A DNA stretch of 64,000 nt from Rhodoferax sp. BLA1. Its GTDB lineage: Bacteria > Pseudomonadota > Gammaproteobacteria > Burkholderiales > Burkholderiaceae_C. The notes below the pieces were generated by a model that made no database searches, was not told the origin of the DNA, and saw nothing but the letters and a program-made list of their open reading frames with translations. This document shows, piece after piece, positions 51,960 to 61,795 of this stretch (position 1 is the first letter of the stretch; every line of letters begins with the position of its first letter). Position numbers and translations under genes: made by a program. The stretch is taken from positions 282,673 to 346,672 of the forward strand of contig NZ_SZVI01000010.1 in NCBI RefSeq assembly GCF_013416775.1. Direction: 5' to 3'.

Positions 51960-52256
51960 GTGAGCCTTGCCAACCACCTTCACCTGACAGCCAGCGTTCT
52001 TGAAATCGAGGTTTTAAGGTACACGCCGTCCGGAATTCCTGCTCTTAACTGTCGTCTGGAGCATGCATCTGAGATGGTTGAGGCGGGTCAGTTAAGGCAG
52101 GTCAAGGCAGTCATGAAGTCGGTGGCTTTTGGTGCAGTTGCAGAACAACTTGCCAAACAAGACATCGGTAGCAGCTGGAATTTCAAGGGTTTTGTGGCGA
52201 CGCCGCGTGGTGCAAAACACGTTGTGTTCCACATCCAAGAATTTGCTCAAGAGTAA
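51960..52256 (+). CDS. priB: Primosomal replication protein N (PriB)
   Basis: 98-residue OB-fold single-stranded DNA-binding protein of the replication-restart primosome. It has [40 protein letters not shown] and [20 protein letters not shown]. The start is GTG 51960. Its position between rpsF and rpsR is conserved in beta- and gammaproteobacteria. Confidence 0.92.
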   Translation: MSLANHLHLTASVLEIEVLRYTPSGIPALNCRLEHASEMVEAGQLRQVKAVMKSVAFGAVAEQLAKQDIGSSWNFKGFVATPRGAKHVVFHIQEFAQE

Positions 52257-52285
52257 CGCATTTCAAAATATTTAAGGAGTCCATC

Positions 52286-52570
52286 ATGGCCGGACCAAAA
52301 CGTTTCAACAACAAAGACAAGCGCCCAAAGCGCCCCGCGCAAAACCTGCTGTTCAAGCGCAAGCGCTTTTGCCGCTTCACCGTGACTGGTGTTGAAGAGA
52401 TCGACTACAAAGACATCGACACGCTGCGTGATTTCATTGCTGAAAACGGCAAGATCATTCCCGCACGTCTGACCGGCACCCGTGCCATTTTCCAGCGCCA
52501 GCTCAACACCGCCATCAAGCGCGCCCGCTTCCTGGCCATGTTGCCTTACAGCGATCAGCACAAGATCTAA
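52286..52570 (+). CDS. rpsR: 30S ribosomal protein S18
   Basis: 94-residue S18 with the basic N-terminus [20 protein letters not shown] and the core [40 protein letters not shown] and [16 protein letters not shown] precedes the ATG. It is a normal member of the rpsF operon. Confidence 0.97.
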   Translation: MAGPKRFNNKDKRPKRPAQNLLFKRKRFCRFTVTGVEEIDYKDIDTLRDFIAENGKIIPARLTGTRAIFQRQLNTAIKRARFLAMLPYSDQHKI

Positions 52571-52582
52571 GGACTACCTACC

Positions 52583-53035
52583 ATGCAAATCATTCTGCTC
52601 GACAAGGTGGTGAACCTTGGCAATCTCGGTGAAATCGTTAAAGTCAAAGACGGTTACGCCCGCAACTTCCTGATTCCGTCTGGCCGCGCCCGTCGCGCCA
52701 CCGAAACAGCCAAAAAGGAATTTGAAGTCCGTCGCGCTGAGCTTGAAAAAGCTGCTGCCGCCAAGCTGGCTGAAGCACAAGCCTTGGGTGAAAAGCTGGC
52801 AGGCACCACCTGCAAGCTGACTCAAAAAGCTGGTGTGGATGGCCGTTTGTTCGGTTCGGTGACCAATGCCGACATCGCTGAAGAGCTGACCAAGTCCGGT
52901 TTTACCGTGACCAAGGCTCAGATCCGTATGCCACTTGGCCACATCAAAGTGGTTGGCGACAACACCGTGGGTGTTGCCCTGCACACGGACGTGGTGGTCG
53001 ACATCACCGTGTCGGTGTACGGCGAAACCGCCTAA
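52583..53035 (+). CDS. rplI: 50S ribosomal protein L9
   Basis: 150-residue L9 with the N-terminal RNA-binding motif [40 protein letters not shown], a long connecting helix, and the C-terminal domain [20 protein letters not shown]. It ends the operon before a terminator. Confidence 0.97.
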   Translation: MQIILLDKVVNLGNLGEIVKVKDGYARNFLIPSGRARRATETAKKEFEVRRAELEKAAAAKLAEAQALGEKLAGTTCKLTQKAGVDGRLFGSVTNADIAEELTKSGFTVTKAQIRMPLGHIKVVGDNTVGVALHTDVVVDITVSVYGETA

Positions 53036-53053
53036 GCCGCAGACGCTGCTTTA

Positions 53054-53087
53054 AAAAGCCGCCCGGGTGCAAGCCCAGGCGGCTTTT
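53054..53087 (+). terminator. Intrinsic terminator after rplI
   Basis: AAAAGCCGCC and GGCGGCTTTT pair around a GC-rich loop 18 bases after the rplI stop, with a T run in the descending arm. Confidence 0.9.
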
Positions 53088-53215
53088 GTATTGGTGCTTG
53101 CTCAAATCACAGCCTTTGCACAGTTTGTTCACAGGTTTTACAGACGTCGCCCCCAGCTTCTCACTCGACACCCGCGTCGACACACCTTAGCATCCAAGGT
53201 CCAAAGGAATCACCC

Positions 53216-54625
53216 ATGTCTGCTGTTCTTTCTGCTCTTCACGATGACCTGACGCCAGACCGCCAGGTGGCGCAGCTGCGTATCCCGCCACACTCCATTG
53301 AGGCCGAGTCCAGCGTGCTGGGCGGCTTATTGCTGGACAACGCAGCCTGGGACCGGGTGAGTGACGTGTTGGCCGAGCATGACTTCTACCGTTATGAACA
53401 CCGTGCGGTGTTCGCGGCCATGGCGTTGCTGATCAACGCCTCGAAACCGGCTGACGTGATCACCGTGTATGAGCAGTTGCAGAGTGCGGGCAAGGCCGAG
53501 GAGGTCGGAGGCCTGACCTACCTGAACGCGCTGGCGCAATACGTGCCCAGTGCTGGCAACATCCGCCGTTACGCCGAAATCGTGCGCGACCGCTCAATCC
53601 TGCGCAAGCTGGTCTCCACCAGCGAAGAAATATCAGCCAACGCCTTCAACCCCAAGGGTCGGCCGGTGGCGTCCATCCTGGATGAGGCCGAGCAGAAGAT
53701 TTTCAACATTGGTGAAGAGGGCGCGCGCACCAAGCAGGGCTTTCAGAGCATGGACACGCTGGTGGTTGATTTGCTCGACCGTGTCCAAGAGATGGCCGAC
53801 AACCCAAACGATGTCACTGGTGTGCCGACGGGTTTTTACGACCTCGACCGCATGACGGCGGGATTACAAGCGGGTGACTTGGTGGTGTTGGCTGCGCGCC
53901 CATCAATGGGCAAGACGGCGTTTGCCATCAACATTGCCGAACATGTGGCGATGAACGAGGGCCTGCCGGTAGCGGTGTTTTCGATGGAAATGGGTGCGGC
54001 CCAGCTGGCGGTGCGGATTGTGGGTTCCATTGGTCGCATCGACCAGGGCCACTTGCGTACCGGCAAACTCACTGACGAGGAATGGCCGCGCCTGACCGAA
54101 GCCATTGAAAAGCTGCGCACCATTTCCCTGCACATCGATGAAACCGCTGGCCTGACCTCAAGCGAGTTGCGCGCCAATGCGCGCCGTCTGGCGCGCCAGT
54201 GTGGCCAGCTTGGCCTGATCGTGGTCGACTACTTGCAACTGATGAGTGGCTCCAACGGCAGCGACGGCGAAAACCGGGCCACCGAGCTGGGCGAAATCTC
54301 GCGGGGTTTAAAAATGCTGGCCAAGGAGCTGAAATGTCCCTTGATTGCCTTGTCGCAGCTCAACCGAAGTGTGGAGCAGCGCCCCGACAAACGCCCGATG
54401 ATGAGTGATTTGCGTGAATCAGGCGCCATCGAGCAGGATGCCGACATCATCATGTTCATCTACCGCGACGAGTACTACACCAAAGATGCCTGCAAGGAAC
54501 CCGGTGTGGCCGAGGTGATCATTGCCAAACAGCGTAACGGCCCAACCGGCACCGTCAAGCTGACCTTCCTGAACCGGATCACCAAGTTTGAGTCTTTGGC
54601 CAGTGGCGATACCGGCGATTTCTAA
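53216..54625 (+). CDS. dnaB: Replicative DNA helicase DnaB
   Basis: 469-residue hexameric fork helicase. The N-terminal domain has PPHSIEAESSVLGGLLLDNA. The RecA-like domain has Walker A AARPSMGKTAFAINIAEHVA near residue 222, Walker B LIVVDYLQLMSG near 335, and the H3/H4 motifs ALSQLNRSVEQRPDKRPMMS and DLRESGAIEQDADIIMFIYR. There is no intein and the length is normal. Confidence 0.97.
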   Translation: MSAVLSALHDDLTPDRQVAQLRIPPHSIEAESSVLGGLLLDNAAWDRVSDVLAEHDFYRYEHRAVFAAMALLINASKPADVITVYEQLQSAGKAEEVGGLTYLNALAQYVPSAGNIRRYAEIVRDRSILRKLVSTSEEISANAFNPKGRPVASILDEAEQKIFNIGEEGARTKQGFQSMDTLVVDLLDRVQEMADNPNDVTGVPTGFYDLDRMTAGLQAGDLVVLAARPSMGKTAFAINIAEHVAMNEGLPVAVFSMEMGAAQLAVRIVGSIGRIDQGHLRTGKLTDEEWPRLTEAIEKLRTISLHIDETAGLTSSELRANARRLARQCGQLGLIVVDYLQLMSGSNGSDGENRATELGEISRGLKMLAKELKCPLIALSQLNRSVEQRPDKRPMMSDLRESGAIEQDADIIMFIYRDEYYTKDACKEPGVAEVIIAKQRNGPTGTVKLTFLNRITKFESLASGDTGDF

Positions 54626-54675
54626 GCCTGTTGACACGGGTCCAGACAGGCCCGTTCATCATCAGGTTTGTAGGT

Positions 54676-54722
54676 AAAAGTGGCCTCTAGCCCTTATTTT
54701 GTAAGGGCTAGTAGCTATTTAA
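54676..54722 (-). repeat. AT-rich repeat between dnaB and phoH
   Basis: It has AAAAGTGGCCTCTAGCCCTT, then ATTTTGTAAGGGCTAG and TAGCTATTTAATT. CTAGCCCTTA/TAAGGGCTAG is a perfect 10-bp inverted repeat. It sits between convergent 3' ends and could terminate both transcripts. Confidence 0.9.
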
Positions 54723-54723
54723 T

Positions 54724-56412
54724 TCAAAGCACTTCGCTGGCAAAATCGGCCAGTCGAGAGCGTTCACCGCGGGCCAGTGTGATGTGGCCGCCATGCGCCC
54801 AGCCCTTGAACTTGTCCACCGCATAGGTCAGCCCGGAGGAGCCTTCGGTCAGATAGGGTGTGTCGATCTGCGCGATATTGCCCATACAAATGATCTTGGT
54901 GCCCGGCCCGGCGCGGGTGATCAAGGTCTTCATCTGTTTGGGCGTCAGGTTTTGCGCCTCGTCGATGATCACGTATTTGTTCAGGAAGGTGCGGCCACGC
55001 ATGAAGTTCATGCTCTTGACCTTGATGCGGCTGCGGATCAACTCGTTGGTAGCGGCGCGGCCCCATTCACCGGCGGCGGTGTCGGTCTTGCCCAACACCT
55101 CTAGGTTGTCGTCGAGGGCGCCCATCCACGGGCCCATTTTTTCCTCTTCGGTGCCGGGCAGGAAACCAATGTCTTCGCCCACGCTGACGGTGGCGCGGGT
55201 GACGATGATCTCGGTGTAGCGGCGTTCATCCAGCACCTGGGTCAGGCCGGAGGCCAGTGCCATCAGCGTTTTGCCAGTGCCGGCGGTGCCGGTCAGGGTG
55301 ACAAAGTCCACCTCGGGGTCCATCAGCAAGTTCATTGCAAAGTTCTGCTCGCGGTTGCGGGTGGTGATGCCCCAGACCGCATTTTTTAGATGGGTGAAAT
55401 CACGCAGGGTTTTGAACACCGCCACTTTGCCTCGGATTTCGGTCACCTTGGCATACAGGCTGGGTTCACCGGGTGATTCAAAGTAGACAAACTGGTTGAC
55501 CAGCAGCTGCGGCACCACCGGGCCGCTGATGCGGTAGAAGGTGTGGGCGCCTTGTTGCCAGCTCTCCACCGATTTGCCGTGGGTGGTCCAGAAATCAGAG
55601 GGCAGGGCGTAGGCGCCGGAGTACAGCAGGTCGCCATCTTCCAGAGTCTTATCGTTCTGGTAGTCGTCTGTAGACAGGCCCAGCGCACGGGCCTTGACGC
55701 GCATGTTGATGTCCTTGGACACCAGCACCACCTCACGCGGCGCGTGTTGTTTGCGCAGCGCTTCCACCACGCCCAGGATCTGGTTGTCGGCCTTGCCTTG
55801 AGGCAGGCTCAGGGGCAGATCGTAATTGAGTAACTGGGTCTGGAAAAACAGGCGGCCACGGGCGTCGGTGTGGCCGGTGGCGTCCAGCGGCAGGCCGCTG
55901 GTGATGTCGCCGCCCTGGTGTTCCGCCAGTGCGTCCAGCGACCGGCTGGTCTGGCGGCCATTGCGCGCGACCTCGGTCATGCCTTTTTTGTGGGCATCGA
56001 GCTCTTCGAGCACGATCATCGGCAAAAAGATGTCGTGTTCTTCAAAACGGAACAGGCAGGTCGGGTCGTGCAGCAGCACATTGGTGTCGAGCACAAACAA
56101 GCGGGTGGGTCCCTCGAAGCGCTTGGATTTGGCGCGGGGACGCTCCACTGGTTTGGGCGCGGCGGGGCGCACCACTTCGGGTGTGGCCATGGGCCGTTCT
56201 GCCTGGACCGGCTGCGCTGCTTTGCTGGTCCGGCTGCGGCTGGGTGGTGTGGTTGTGGCCGGCTTGCTGATCAGGACTTCGGTCGCCTTGACCGGTTCCT
56301 GCACTTCGGCGCTGACCGTGGTTTTCTGCTTCGGGCGCGTCTTGGCAGGCGTTTCATACTCTTGTTGTGACAGCAAGGCGGCGCGTTTGGTGGGGGCAGA
56401 GGGCAAGGGCAT
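54724..56412 (-). CDS. PIN-PhoH family ATPase/ribonuclease-like protein
   Basis: 562-residue protein. A disordered Pro/Lys/Thr-rich N-terminus (1-100) precedes a PIN domain with acidic residues (LFVLDTNVLLHDPTCLFRFE near 108, VLEELDAHKKGMTEVARNGR near 136). The C-terminal PhoH ATPase has Walker A LTGTAGTGKTLMALASG near 378 and Walker B NKYVIIDEAQNLTPKQMKTL near 485. The YlaK/PhoH2-type architecture suggests RNA unwinding and cleavage. It is a stand-alone gene, and its frame starts at ATG 56412. Confidence 0.9.
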   Translation of the reverse strand: MPLPSAPTKRAALLSQQEYETPAKTRPKQKTTVSAEVQEPVKATEVLISKPATTTPPSRSRTSKAAQPVQAERPMATPEVVRPAAPKPVERPRAKSKRFEGPTRLFVLDTNVLLHDPTCLFRFEEHDIFLPMIVLEELDAHKKGMTEVARNGRQTSRSLDALAEHQGGDITSGLPLDATGHTDARGRLFFQTQLLNYDLPLSLPQGKADNQILGVVEALRKQHAPREVVLVSKDINMRVKARALGLSTDDYQNDKTLEDGDLLYSGAYALPSDFWTTHGKSVESWQQGAHTFYRISGPVVPQLLVNQFVYFESPGEPSLYAKVTEIRGKVAVFKTLRDFTHLKNAVWGITTRNREQNFAMNLLMDPEVDFVTLTGTAGTGKTLMALASGLTQVLDERRYTEIIVTRATVSVGEDIGFLPGTEEEKMGPWMGALDDNLEVLGKTDTAAGEWGRAATNELIRSRIKVKSMNFMRGRTFLNKYVIIDEAQNLTPKQMKTLITRAGPGTKIICMGNIAQIDTPYLTEGSSGLTYAVDKFKGWAHGGHITLARGERSRLADFASEVL

Positions 56413-56445
56413 GAATACTCTCGAAGTGATGAGGTGTAGGGGCTT

Positions 56446-56485
56446 AAAAACGAAACAGCCGCCATGTCACCAGGGCGGCTGTTTC
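56446..56485 (-). terminator. Intrinsic terminator after bcp
   Basis: On the minus strand GAAACAGCCGCC, a 10-base loop, and GGCGGCTGTTTC form a perfect 12-bp hairpin followed by GTTTTT. It ends the bcp transcript before phoH. Confidence 0.92.
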
Positions 56486-56604
56486 AAAGCGAGTTTGCGT
56501 GACTGTCAGCAACATGCAAATCATTATGCACGAGCCGTCTGACAACAGCGCTGGATGGTTTTTTGGCAGGTTTTGTCTCCGGGGTGTGACAAAACGGGGT
56601 CGTC

Positions 56605-57090
56605 TCAGGCTGCGATGGCCGCCTTTTTGAGGTTTTTGACCGCCTCCAGCACCTCGTCCACATGGCCTGGGACTTTCAGGCCGCGCCATTCTTCCTTGAG
56701 GTAACCGTCAGCACCAATCAGGAAGGTGCTGCGCTCGATGCCTTTGACCTTTTTGCCATACATGATCTTGTTTTTGACCACACCAAACATGTGGCACATT
56801 TTTTCTTCGGTGTCGGCGATCAGCTCAAACGGCAATTCCAGCTTTTGCTTGAAATCGTCGTGTGACTTCATGTTGTCGCGCGAGACACCAAACACTGTGG
56901 CCCCGGCCTTGACAAAGTCTTTGTACTTGTCGCGAAACTGCATGGCCTCGGTGGTACATCCAGGGGTATTGTCTTTGGGGTAAAAGTACAAAACGACGAT
57001 GTGGCCGAGGTGAGAAGTGTTGGTGACCCGGATACCGCCAGTGGCATTGGACTCGAATTCGGGGATGGGTTTATTGACAACAATCGCCAT
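56605..57090 (-). CDS. bcp: Peroxiredoxin Bcp (thioredoxin-dependent thiol peroxidase)
   Basis: 161-residue AhpC/TSA-family peroxiredoxin with the peroxidatic Cys in YFYPKDNTPGCTTEAMQFRD (Cys45). No second Cys lies five residues on, where E. coli Bcp has its resolving Cys; the only other Cys is in EEKMCHMFGV near residue 98, which resembles the alternative position. It reduces hydroperoxides with thioredoxin. The gene is closed by its own terminator. Confidence 0.93.
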   Translation of the reverse strand: MAIVVNKPIPEFESNATGGIRVTNTSHLGHIVVLYFYPKDNTPGCTTEAMQFRDKYKDFVKAGATVFGVSRDNMKSHDDFKQKLELPFELIADTEEKMCHMFGVVKNKIMYGKKVKGIERSTFLIGADGYLKEEWRGLKVPGHVDEVLEAVKNLKKAAIAA

Positions 57091-57191
57091 GGTTCTTCAA
57101 TCTCGTGTGACAGGATGCGTCAGTCTCTCAAGTCGCGGACACTATCCTTTTTTTATAGCGCTGCTGCGCCCTCGACTGCCAACTGCGGATT

Positions 57192-57560
57192 TTAACGCAT
57201 TAGCAGTGCAACCGCGACATATCGACCCTCGGCGGCCAAGATGTTGTAGGTGCGACAAGCGGCCTGGGTGTCCATGGTTTCCAGGCCAATTTGCTGCTGG
57301 ATCAGGGCTTGGGTCAAGCTTGGGTGGGCAAAACGCAGGCGTTCACCGCTGCCAAAAATCACCAACTCGGGTTGCCATTGCGCCAGTTGCTCGAACAGCT
57401 CGGCGGTTATGTCTTCAAAACGGTTACAGGGCCAGTCCAGACGTTTGCCGCGCGAGTCCAGGAGGACGCTGCGGGTGATCTTCTCGTTGGCCACCTGAAT
57501 CCAGTCCGGTCCGTACGCACTGATCGACTGCACATGGGGTTTGTCAGGGTGAATTTTCAT
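57192..57560 (-). CDS. Mth938-like domain protein (DUF498/Xcc1710-like)
   Basis: 122-residue single-domain protein of the Mth938 / DUF498 family with SISAYGPDWIQVANEKITRS, PELVIFGSGERLRFAHPSLT, GLETMDTQAACRTYNILAAE and a C-terminal RYVAVALLMR. The bacterial function is not established; human NDUFAF3 is a distant relative. It is divergent from alaA, as in many betaproteobacteria. Confidence 0.87.
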   Translation of the reverse strand: MKIHPDKPHVQSISAYGPDWIQVANEKITRSVLLDSRGKRLDWPCNRFEDITAELFEQLAQWQPELVIFGSGERLRFAHPSLTQALIQQQIGLETMDTQAACRTYNILAAEGRYVAVALLMR

Positions 57561-57688
57561 GGGTCTTTCGGGGTGCCAGGCAAGGTGAATTGGGGTGGCG
57601 CGAGGGTGTTGCGACCCGCGCCAGGGGGCGCCGAGACTTGTGGTCAAATTATAGGTTTCGCCCACGTGCAGCCACTCCCGGAGGGACT

Positions 57689-58915
57689 TTGAAAACCATA
57701 CGCAAATCAGCCAAGCTGGCCAATGTGCTTTACGACATCCGCGGCCCGATCATGGACGCGGCGCGCCAGATGGAAGATGAAGGCCAGAAGATCATCAAGC
57801 TCAACCTGGGCAACTTGGCGGTGTTTGGTTTTGATGCCCCCGAAGAAATCCAGCAGGACATGATCCGTAACCTGCCCAACTCGGCCGGGTATTCGGACAG
57901 CAAGGGCATTTTTGCGGCGCGCAAGGCAGTCATGCACGAAACCCAGAAGCAGGGCATTGTGGGTGTGACGCTGGACGACATCTACCTGGGCAATGGCGCC
58001 AGCGAACTCATCACCATGGCCACCAACGCGCTGCTGGACAACGGCGACGAGTTGCTGCTGCCGATGCCCGACTACCCGCTGTGGACCGCATCGACCAGCC
58101 TGTCGGGTGGCACGCCGGTGCATTACCTGTGTGACGAGGCCAATGGCTGGATGCCGGACCTGGACGACGTCCGCGCCAAGATCACACCACGCACCAAAGG
58201 CATTGTGGTGATCAACCCGAACAACCCGACTGGCGTGTTGTACAGCGATGCCTTGCTCCAGGGCATTGTGACCATCGCCCGTGAACACGGTTTGGTGATC
58301 CTGGCTGACGAGGTGTACGACAAGGTGCTTTACGACGGTGTCAAGCACACGGCGCTGGCCAGCTTGTCGACCGACGTGTTGACGCTGACCTTCAACTCGC
58401 TCTCTAAGAGTTACCGATCCTGCGGTTACCGCGCTGGCTGGATGGTGGTGTCTGGCAACAAAAAAGCCGCCGGAGACTACATCGAGGGTCTGACCATGCT
58501 CTCGAACATGAAGCTGTGCTCCAACGTGCCGGGCCAATGGGCGATCCAGACCGCACTGGGTGGTTACCAGAGCATCAACGACCTGGTGTGTGAGGGTGGT
58601 CGCCTGCGCCGCCAGCGCGACCTGGCCTACGAGCTGATCACCGCCATTCCTGGCGTGAGCTGTGTCAAGCCCGAAGCCGCGCTCTACATGTTCCCCAAGC
58701 TGGACCCGACGCTGTACCCGATCACCGATGACCGCCAGTTTTTCCTGGAGCTGCTGCGTGAAACCCGGGTGATGCTGGTGCAAGGCACTGGCTTCAACTG
58801 GCCGCAGCCGGACCACTTCCGCATTGTGTTTTTGCCCCATGAGGAAGACCTGCGTGTGGCGATTGGCCGCATTGCCAAGTTTTTGGAAGGCTACCGCAAG
58901 CGGCACAGCAACTGA
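57689..58915 (+). CDS. alaA: Alanine transaminase AlaA
   Basis: 408-residue fold-type I PLP aminotransferase making alanine from pyruvate and glutamate. It aligns throughout with E. coli AlaA (KLANVLYDIRGPIMDAARQM, DDIYLGNGASELITMATNAL, IVVINPNNPTGVLYSDALLQ). The PLP Lys is in FNSLSKSYRSCGYRAGW near residue 242, and QGTGFNWPQPDHFRIVFLP is near the end. The start is TTG 57689, preceded by GGAGG, since no ATG precedes the conserved KSAKL segment in a suitable place. It starts the alaA-hom-thrC-moeA-moaD gene run. Confidence 0.93.
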   Translation: MKTIRKSAKLANVLYDIRGPIMDAARQMEDEGQKIIKLNLGNLAVFGFDAPEEIQQDMIRNLPNSAGYSDSKGIFAARKAVMHETQKQGIVGVTLDDIYLGNGASELITMATNALLDNGDELLLPMPDYPLWTASTSLSGGTPVHYLCDEANGWMPDLDDVRAKITPRTKGIVVINPNNPTGVLYSDALLQGIVTIAREHGLVILADEVYDKVLYDGVKHTALASLSTDVLTLTFNSLSKSYRSCGYRAGWMVVSGNKKAAGDYIEGLTMLSNMKLCSNVPGQWAIQTALGGYQSINDLVCEGGRLRRQRDLAYELITAIPGVSCVKPEAALYMFPKLDPTLYPITDDRQFFLELLRETRVMLVQGTGFNWPQPDHFRIVFLPHEEDLRVAIGRIAKFLEGYRKRHSN

Positions 58916-58924
58916 CTCACTCTG

Positions 58925-58972
58925 TTTTTAAGAGCTACTCGTGCTTATTGCATAAGGGCTAGAGGCCAATTT
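58925..58972 (+). repeat. AT-rich repeat upstream of hom
   Basis: It has TTTTTAAGAGCTACTCGTGC, then TTATTGCATAAGGGCTAGAG and GCCAATTT. It fills the space between alaA and hom, so it is either transcribed as part of the operon mRNA or separates the two. Confidence 0.85.
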
Positions 58973-58993
58973 AACCTGTAACTATTGAAAATC

Positions 58994-60352
58994 ATGAAAC
59001 CTATTCAAGTTGGTCTGCTCGGTATCGGTGTGGTGGGTTCGGGCACATTCAATGTGCTGCAGCGCAACCAGGAAGAAATCAAACGCCGCGCCGGTCGTGG
59101 CATCGAGATCACGATGGTGGCCGACCTCAACGTGGCACGCGCCCAGGAACTGGTGGGTCCCGGTGTGACCGTGGTCAGCGACGCCCGCGCGGTGATCGCC
59201 AACCCCGACATCGACATCGTGATTGAGCTGATCGGCGGCTACGGCATCGCCAAGTCACTGGTTTTGGAAGCCATTGCCGCAGGCAAACACGTGGTGACCG
59301 CCAACAAGGCGCTGCTGGCGGTGCATGGCACCGAGATTTTTGCTGCGGCATCGGCCAAGGGCGTGATGGTGGCGTTTGAGGCCGCCGTGGCCGGTGGCAT
59401 CCCGATCATCAAGGCGCTGCGCGAAGGGCTGACGGCCAACCGCATCCAGTGGATTGCCGGCATCATCAACGGCACCACCAACTTCATCCTGAGCGAAATG
59501 CGCGACAAGGGCCTGGACTTTGGTGTGGTGCTCAAGGAAGCCCAGGCACTGGGCTACGCAGAGGCCGACCCGACCTTTGACATCGAAGGTATCGACGCCG
59601 CCCACAAGGCCACACTCATGAGCGCCATCGCCTTTGGTGTGCCGGTGCAGTTTGACAAGGCCTATGTGGAGGGCATCACCAAACTCGGCGCCGCCGACAT
59701 CAAATACGCCGAACAGCTTGGCTACCGCATCAAGCTGCTGGGCATCACGAAACGCCGCGCTGCTGACGCCGCCAAGGGCTCCTCGGACGGTATCGAGCTG
59801 CGTGTGCACCCGTGCCTGATCCCCGCCAAGCGCCTGATCGCCAATGTGGAAGGCGCCATGAACGCGGTGGTGGTGCAGGGCGACGCGGTTGGCACCACGC
59901 TGTATTACGGCAAGGGTGCGGGCAGTGAGCCGACCGCCAGCGCGGTGATTGCCGACCTGGTCGACATCACCCGCCTGCACACTGCCGATGCCGCGCACCG
60001 CGTGCCCCATCTGGCGTTCCAGCCCAACGCGATGAGCAACTTGCCGGTGCTGCCGATGAGTGAAGTGGTCACCAGCTACTACCTGCGCCTGCGCGTGGCC
60101 GATGAGACTGGCGTGTTGACCAAGGTGACGGGCATCCTGGCCGAGGCGGGCATCAGCATCGACGCGGTGTTACAGCGCGAGGCCGACGAGATCAGTGGCG
60201 AGGTGAGCCTTGGCCAGGTGCCGCAAACCGATGTGATCATCCTGACCCACGACTGTGTGGAAGCCTGCATGAACGCAGCGATTGCCCAGATGCAGGCCCT
60301 GCCCAGTGTGCTGGAGCCCATCACCCGCATCCGCAAGGAGGAACTGGCCTGA
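58994..60352 (+). CDS. hom: Homoserine dehydrogenase
   Basis: 452-residue NAD(P)-dependent enzyme of threonine/methionine synthesis. The nucleotide-binding domain has VGLLGIGVVGSGTFNVLQRN, and the catalytic region has AAVAGGIPIIKALREGLTAN, GIINGTTNFILSEM and AEADPTFDIEGIDAAHK. A C-terminal ACT regulatory domain (about 370-450, RVADETGVLTKVTGILAEAG) implies feedback control. ATG 58994 is preferred over TTG 58985. The stop overlaps the thrC start. Confidence 0.95.
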   Translation: MKPIQVGLLGIGVVGSGTFNVLQRNQEEIKRRAGRGIEITMVADLNVARAQELVGPGVTVVSDARAVIANPDIDIVIELIGGYGIAKSLVLEAIAAGKHVVTANKALLAVHGTEIFAAASAKGVMVAFEAAVAGGIPIIKALREGLTANRIQWIAGIINGTTNFILSEMRDKGLDFGVVLKEAQALGYAEADPTFDIEGIDAAHKATLMSAIAFGVPVQFDKAYVEGITKLGAADIKYAEQLGYRIKLLGITKRRAADAAKGSSDGIELRVHPCLIPAKRLIANVEGAMNAVVVQGDAVGTTLYYGKGAGSEPTASAVIADLVDITRLHTADAAHRVPHLAFQPNAMSNLPVLPMSEVVTSYYLRLRVADETGVLTKVTGILAEAGISIDAVLQREADEISGEVSLGQVPQTDVIILTHDCVEACMNAAIAQMQALPSVLEPITRIRKEELA

Positions 60353-61779
60353 TGAACTACCTCTCCACCCGCGGCGACCACAGCCCCAAGCGTTTTTGTG
60401 ACATTCTGCTCGAAGGCCTGGCGCCCGATGGCGGCTTGTACTTGCCGGAGCACTACCCGCAGGTAAACGACGCCACCCTGAGCCGCTGGCGCAGTGTTTA
60501 CCACGTGCAGGGTTACGCCGAGCTGGCGTTTGAGATCCTGTCGCTCTATATCGACGACATTCCTGCCGACGACCTGCGTGCCATCTGCGCCAAGACCTAC
60601 ACGACCGAGGTGTTTGGCACCGGTGAGATCGTGCCGCTGCGCCATCTGGACAACGGCATCTGGCTGGAGGCTCTTTCCAACGGCCCGACGCTGGCCTTCA
60701 AGGACATGGCGATGCAGCTGCTGGGCAACCTGTTCGAGTACGAGCTGGCACGTCGCGGCGAGCAGCTCAACATCCTGGGCGCCACCAGTGGCGACACCGG
60801 CAGCGCTGCCGAATACGCGATGCGTGGCAAAAAAGGCGTGCGTGTGTTCATGACCAGCCCGGCCGGGCGCATGAGCCCGTTCCAGCAGGCGCAGATGTTC
60901 AGCTTGATGGATGAGAACATCATCAACATCGCGGTTGAAGGTGTGTTTGACGACTGCCAGGACATGGTCAAAGCGGTCAGCAACGACCTGGACTTCAAGC
61001 GCCAGTACAAGATTGGCACGGTCAACTCGATCAACTGGGCGCGTTTGCTGGCCCAGGTGGTTTACTACTTTGCCGGGTACTTCCAGGCCACCGAAAGCAA
61101 CCACCAGAAGGTCAGCTTCACCGTGCCCAGCGGCAACTTCGGCAACATCTGCGCAGGCCATGTCGCGCGCATGATGGGTTTGCCGATTGCCAAGCTGGTG
61201 GCGGCCACCAACGAAAACGACGTGCTCGACGAGTTCTTCAAAACCGGGGTCTACCGCGTGCGCGCCAGTGCCGACACCCATGAGACCTCCAGCCCGTCGA
61301 TGGACATTTCCAAGGCCAGCAACTTCGAGCGTTTCATTTTTGACCTGCTGGGCCGCGACGGCGCGCGTGTCAAAGCGCTGTTTGGCGAGGCCCTGGCGCG
61401 CAGCGGCCAGTTTGACCTGAGCCAGCATCCGGCCTTCAACGACATCCGCCTGCGCTACGGTTTTGTCAGCGGCAAAAGCACCCACGCCAACCGCCTGGCC
61501 ACCATCAAGGAGAGTTTTGAGCAACACGCCATGGTGATCGACCCACACACCGCCGACGGTGTCAAGGTGGCGCGTGAGCAGCTGCAAGCCGATGTGCCAA
61601 TGATCGTGTTGGAAACCGCCTTGCCGATCAAGTTTGCCGAAACCATTGTCGAAGCCACTGGCCGCGAGCCGGAACGTCCGCCCAAGTTTGATGGCATCGA
61701 GGCCTTGCCCAAACGGGTGATCACCATGGCGGCCGATGCTGCCGCCATCAAGCAGTTGATCCGCAGTCGCTGCGCCTGA
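60352..61779 (+). CDS. thrC: Threonine synthase
   Basis: 475-residue PLP enzyme converting O-phosphohomoserine to threonine. It has YLSTRGDHSPKRFCDILLEG at the start and the PLP Lys in GPTLAFKDMAMQLLGNLFEY near residue 110. LGATSGDTGSAAEYAMRGKK and FTVPSGNFGNICAGHVARMM are also diagnostic. It overlaps hom by one base (TGATG). Confidence 0.96.
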   Translation: MNYLSTRGDHSPKRFCDILLEGLAPDGGLYLPEHYPQVNDATLSRWRSVYHVQGYAELAFEILSLYIDDIPADDLRAICAKTYTTEVFGTGEIVPLRHLDNGIWLEALSNGPTLAFKDMAMQLLGNLFEYELARRGEQLNILGATSGDTGSAAEYAMRGKKGVRVFMTSPAGRMSPFQQAQMFSLMDENIINIAVEGVFDDCQDMVKAVSNDLDFKRQYKIGTVNSINWARLLAQVVYYFAGYFQATESNHQKVSFTVPSGNFGNICAGHVARMMGLPIAKLVAATNENDVLDEFFKTGVYRVRASADTHETSSPSMDISKASNFERFIFDLLGRDGARVKALFGEALARSGQFDLSQHPAFNDIRLRYGFVSGKSTHANRLATIKESFEQHAMVIDPHTADGVKVAREQLQADVPMIVLETALPIKFAETIVEATGREPERPPKFDGIEALPKRVITMAADAAAIKQLIRSRCA

Positions 61780-61795
61780 AGCCGAGCCAGCCACT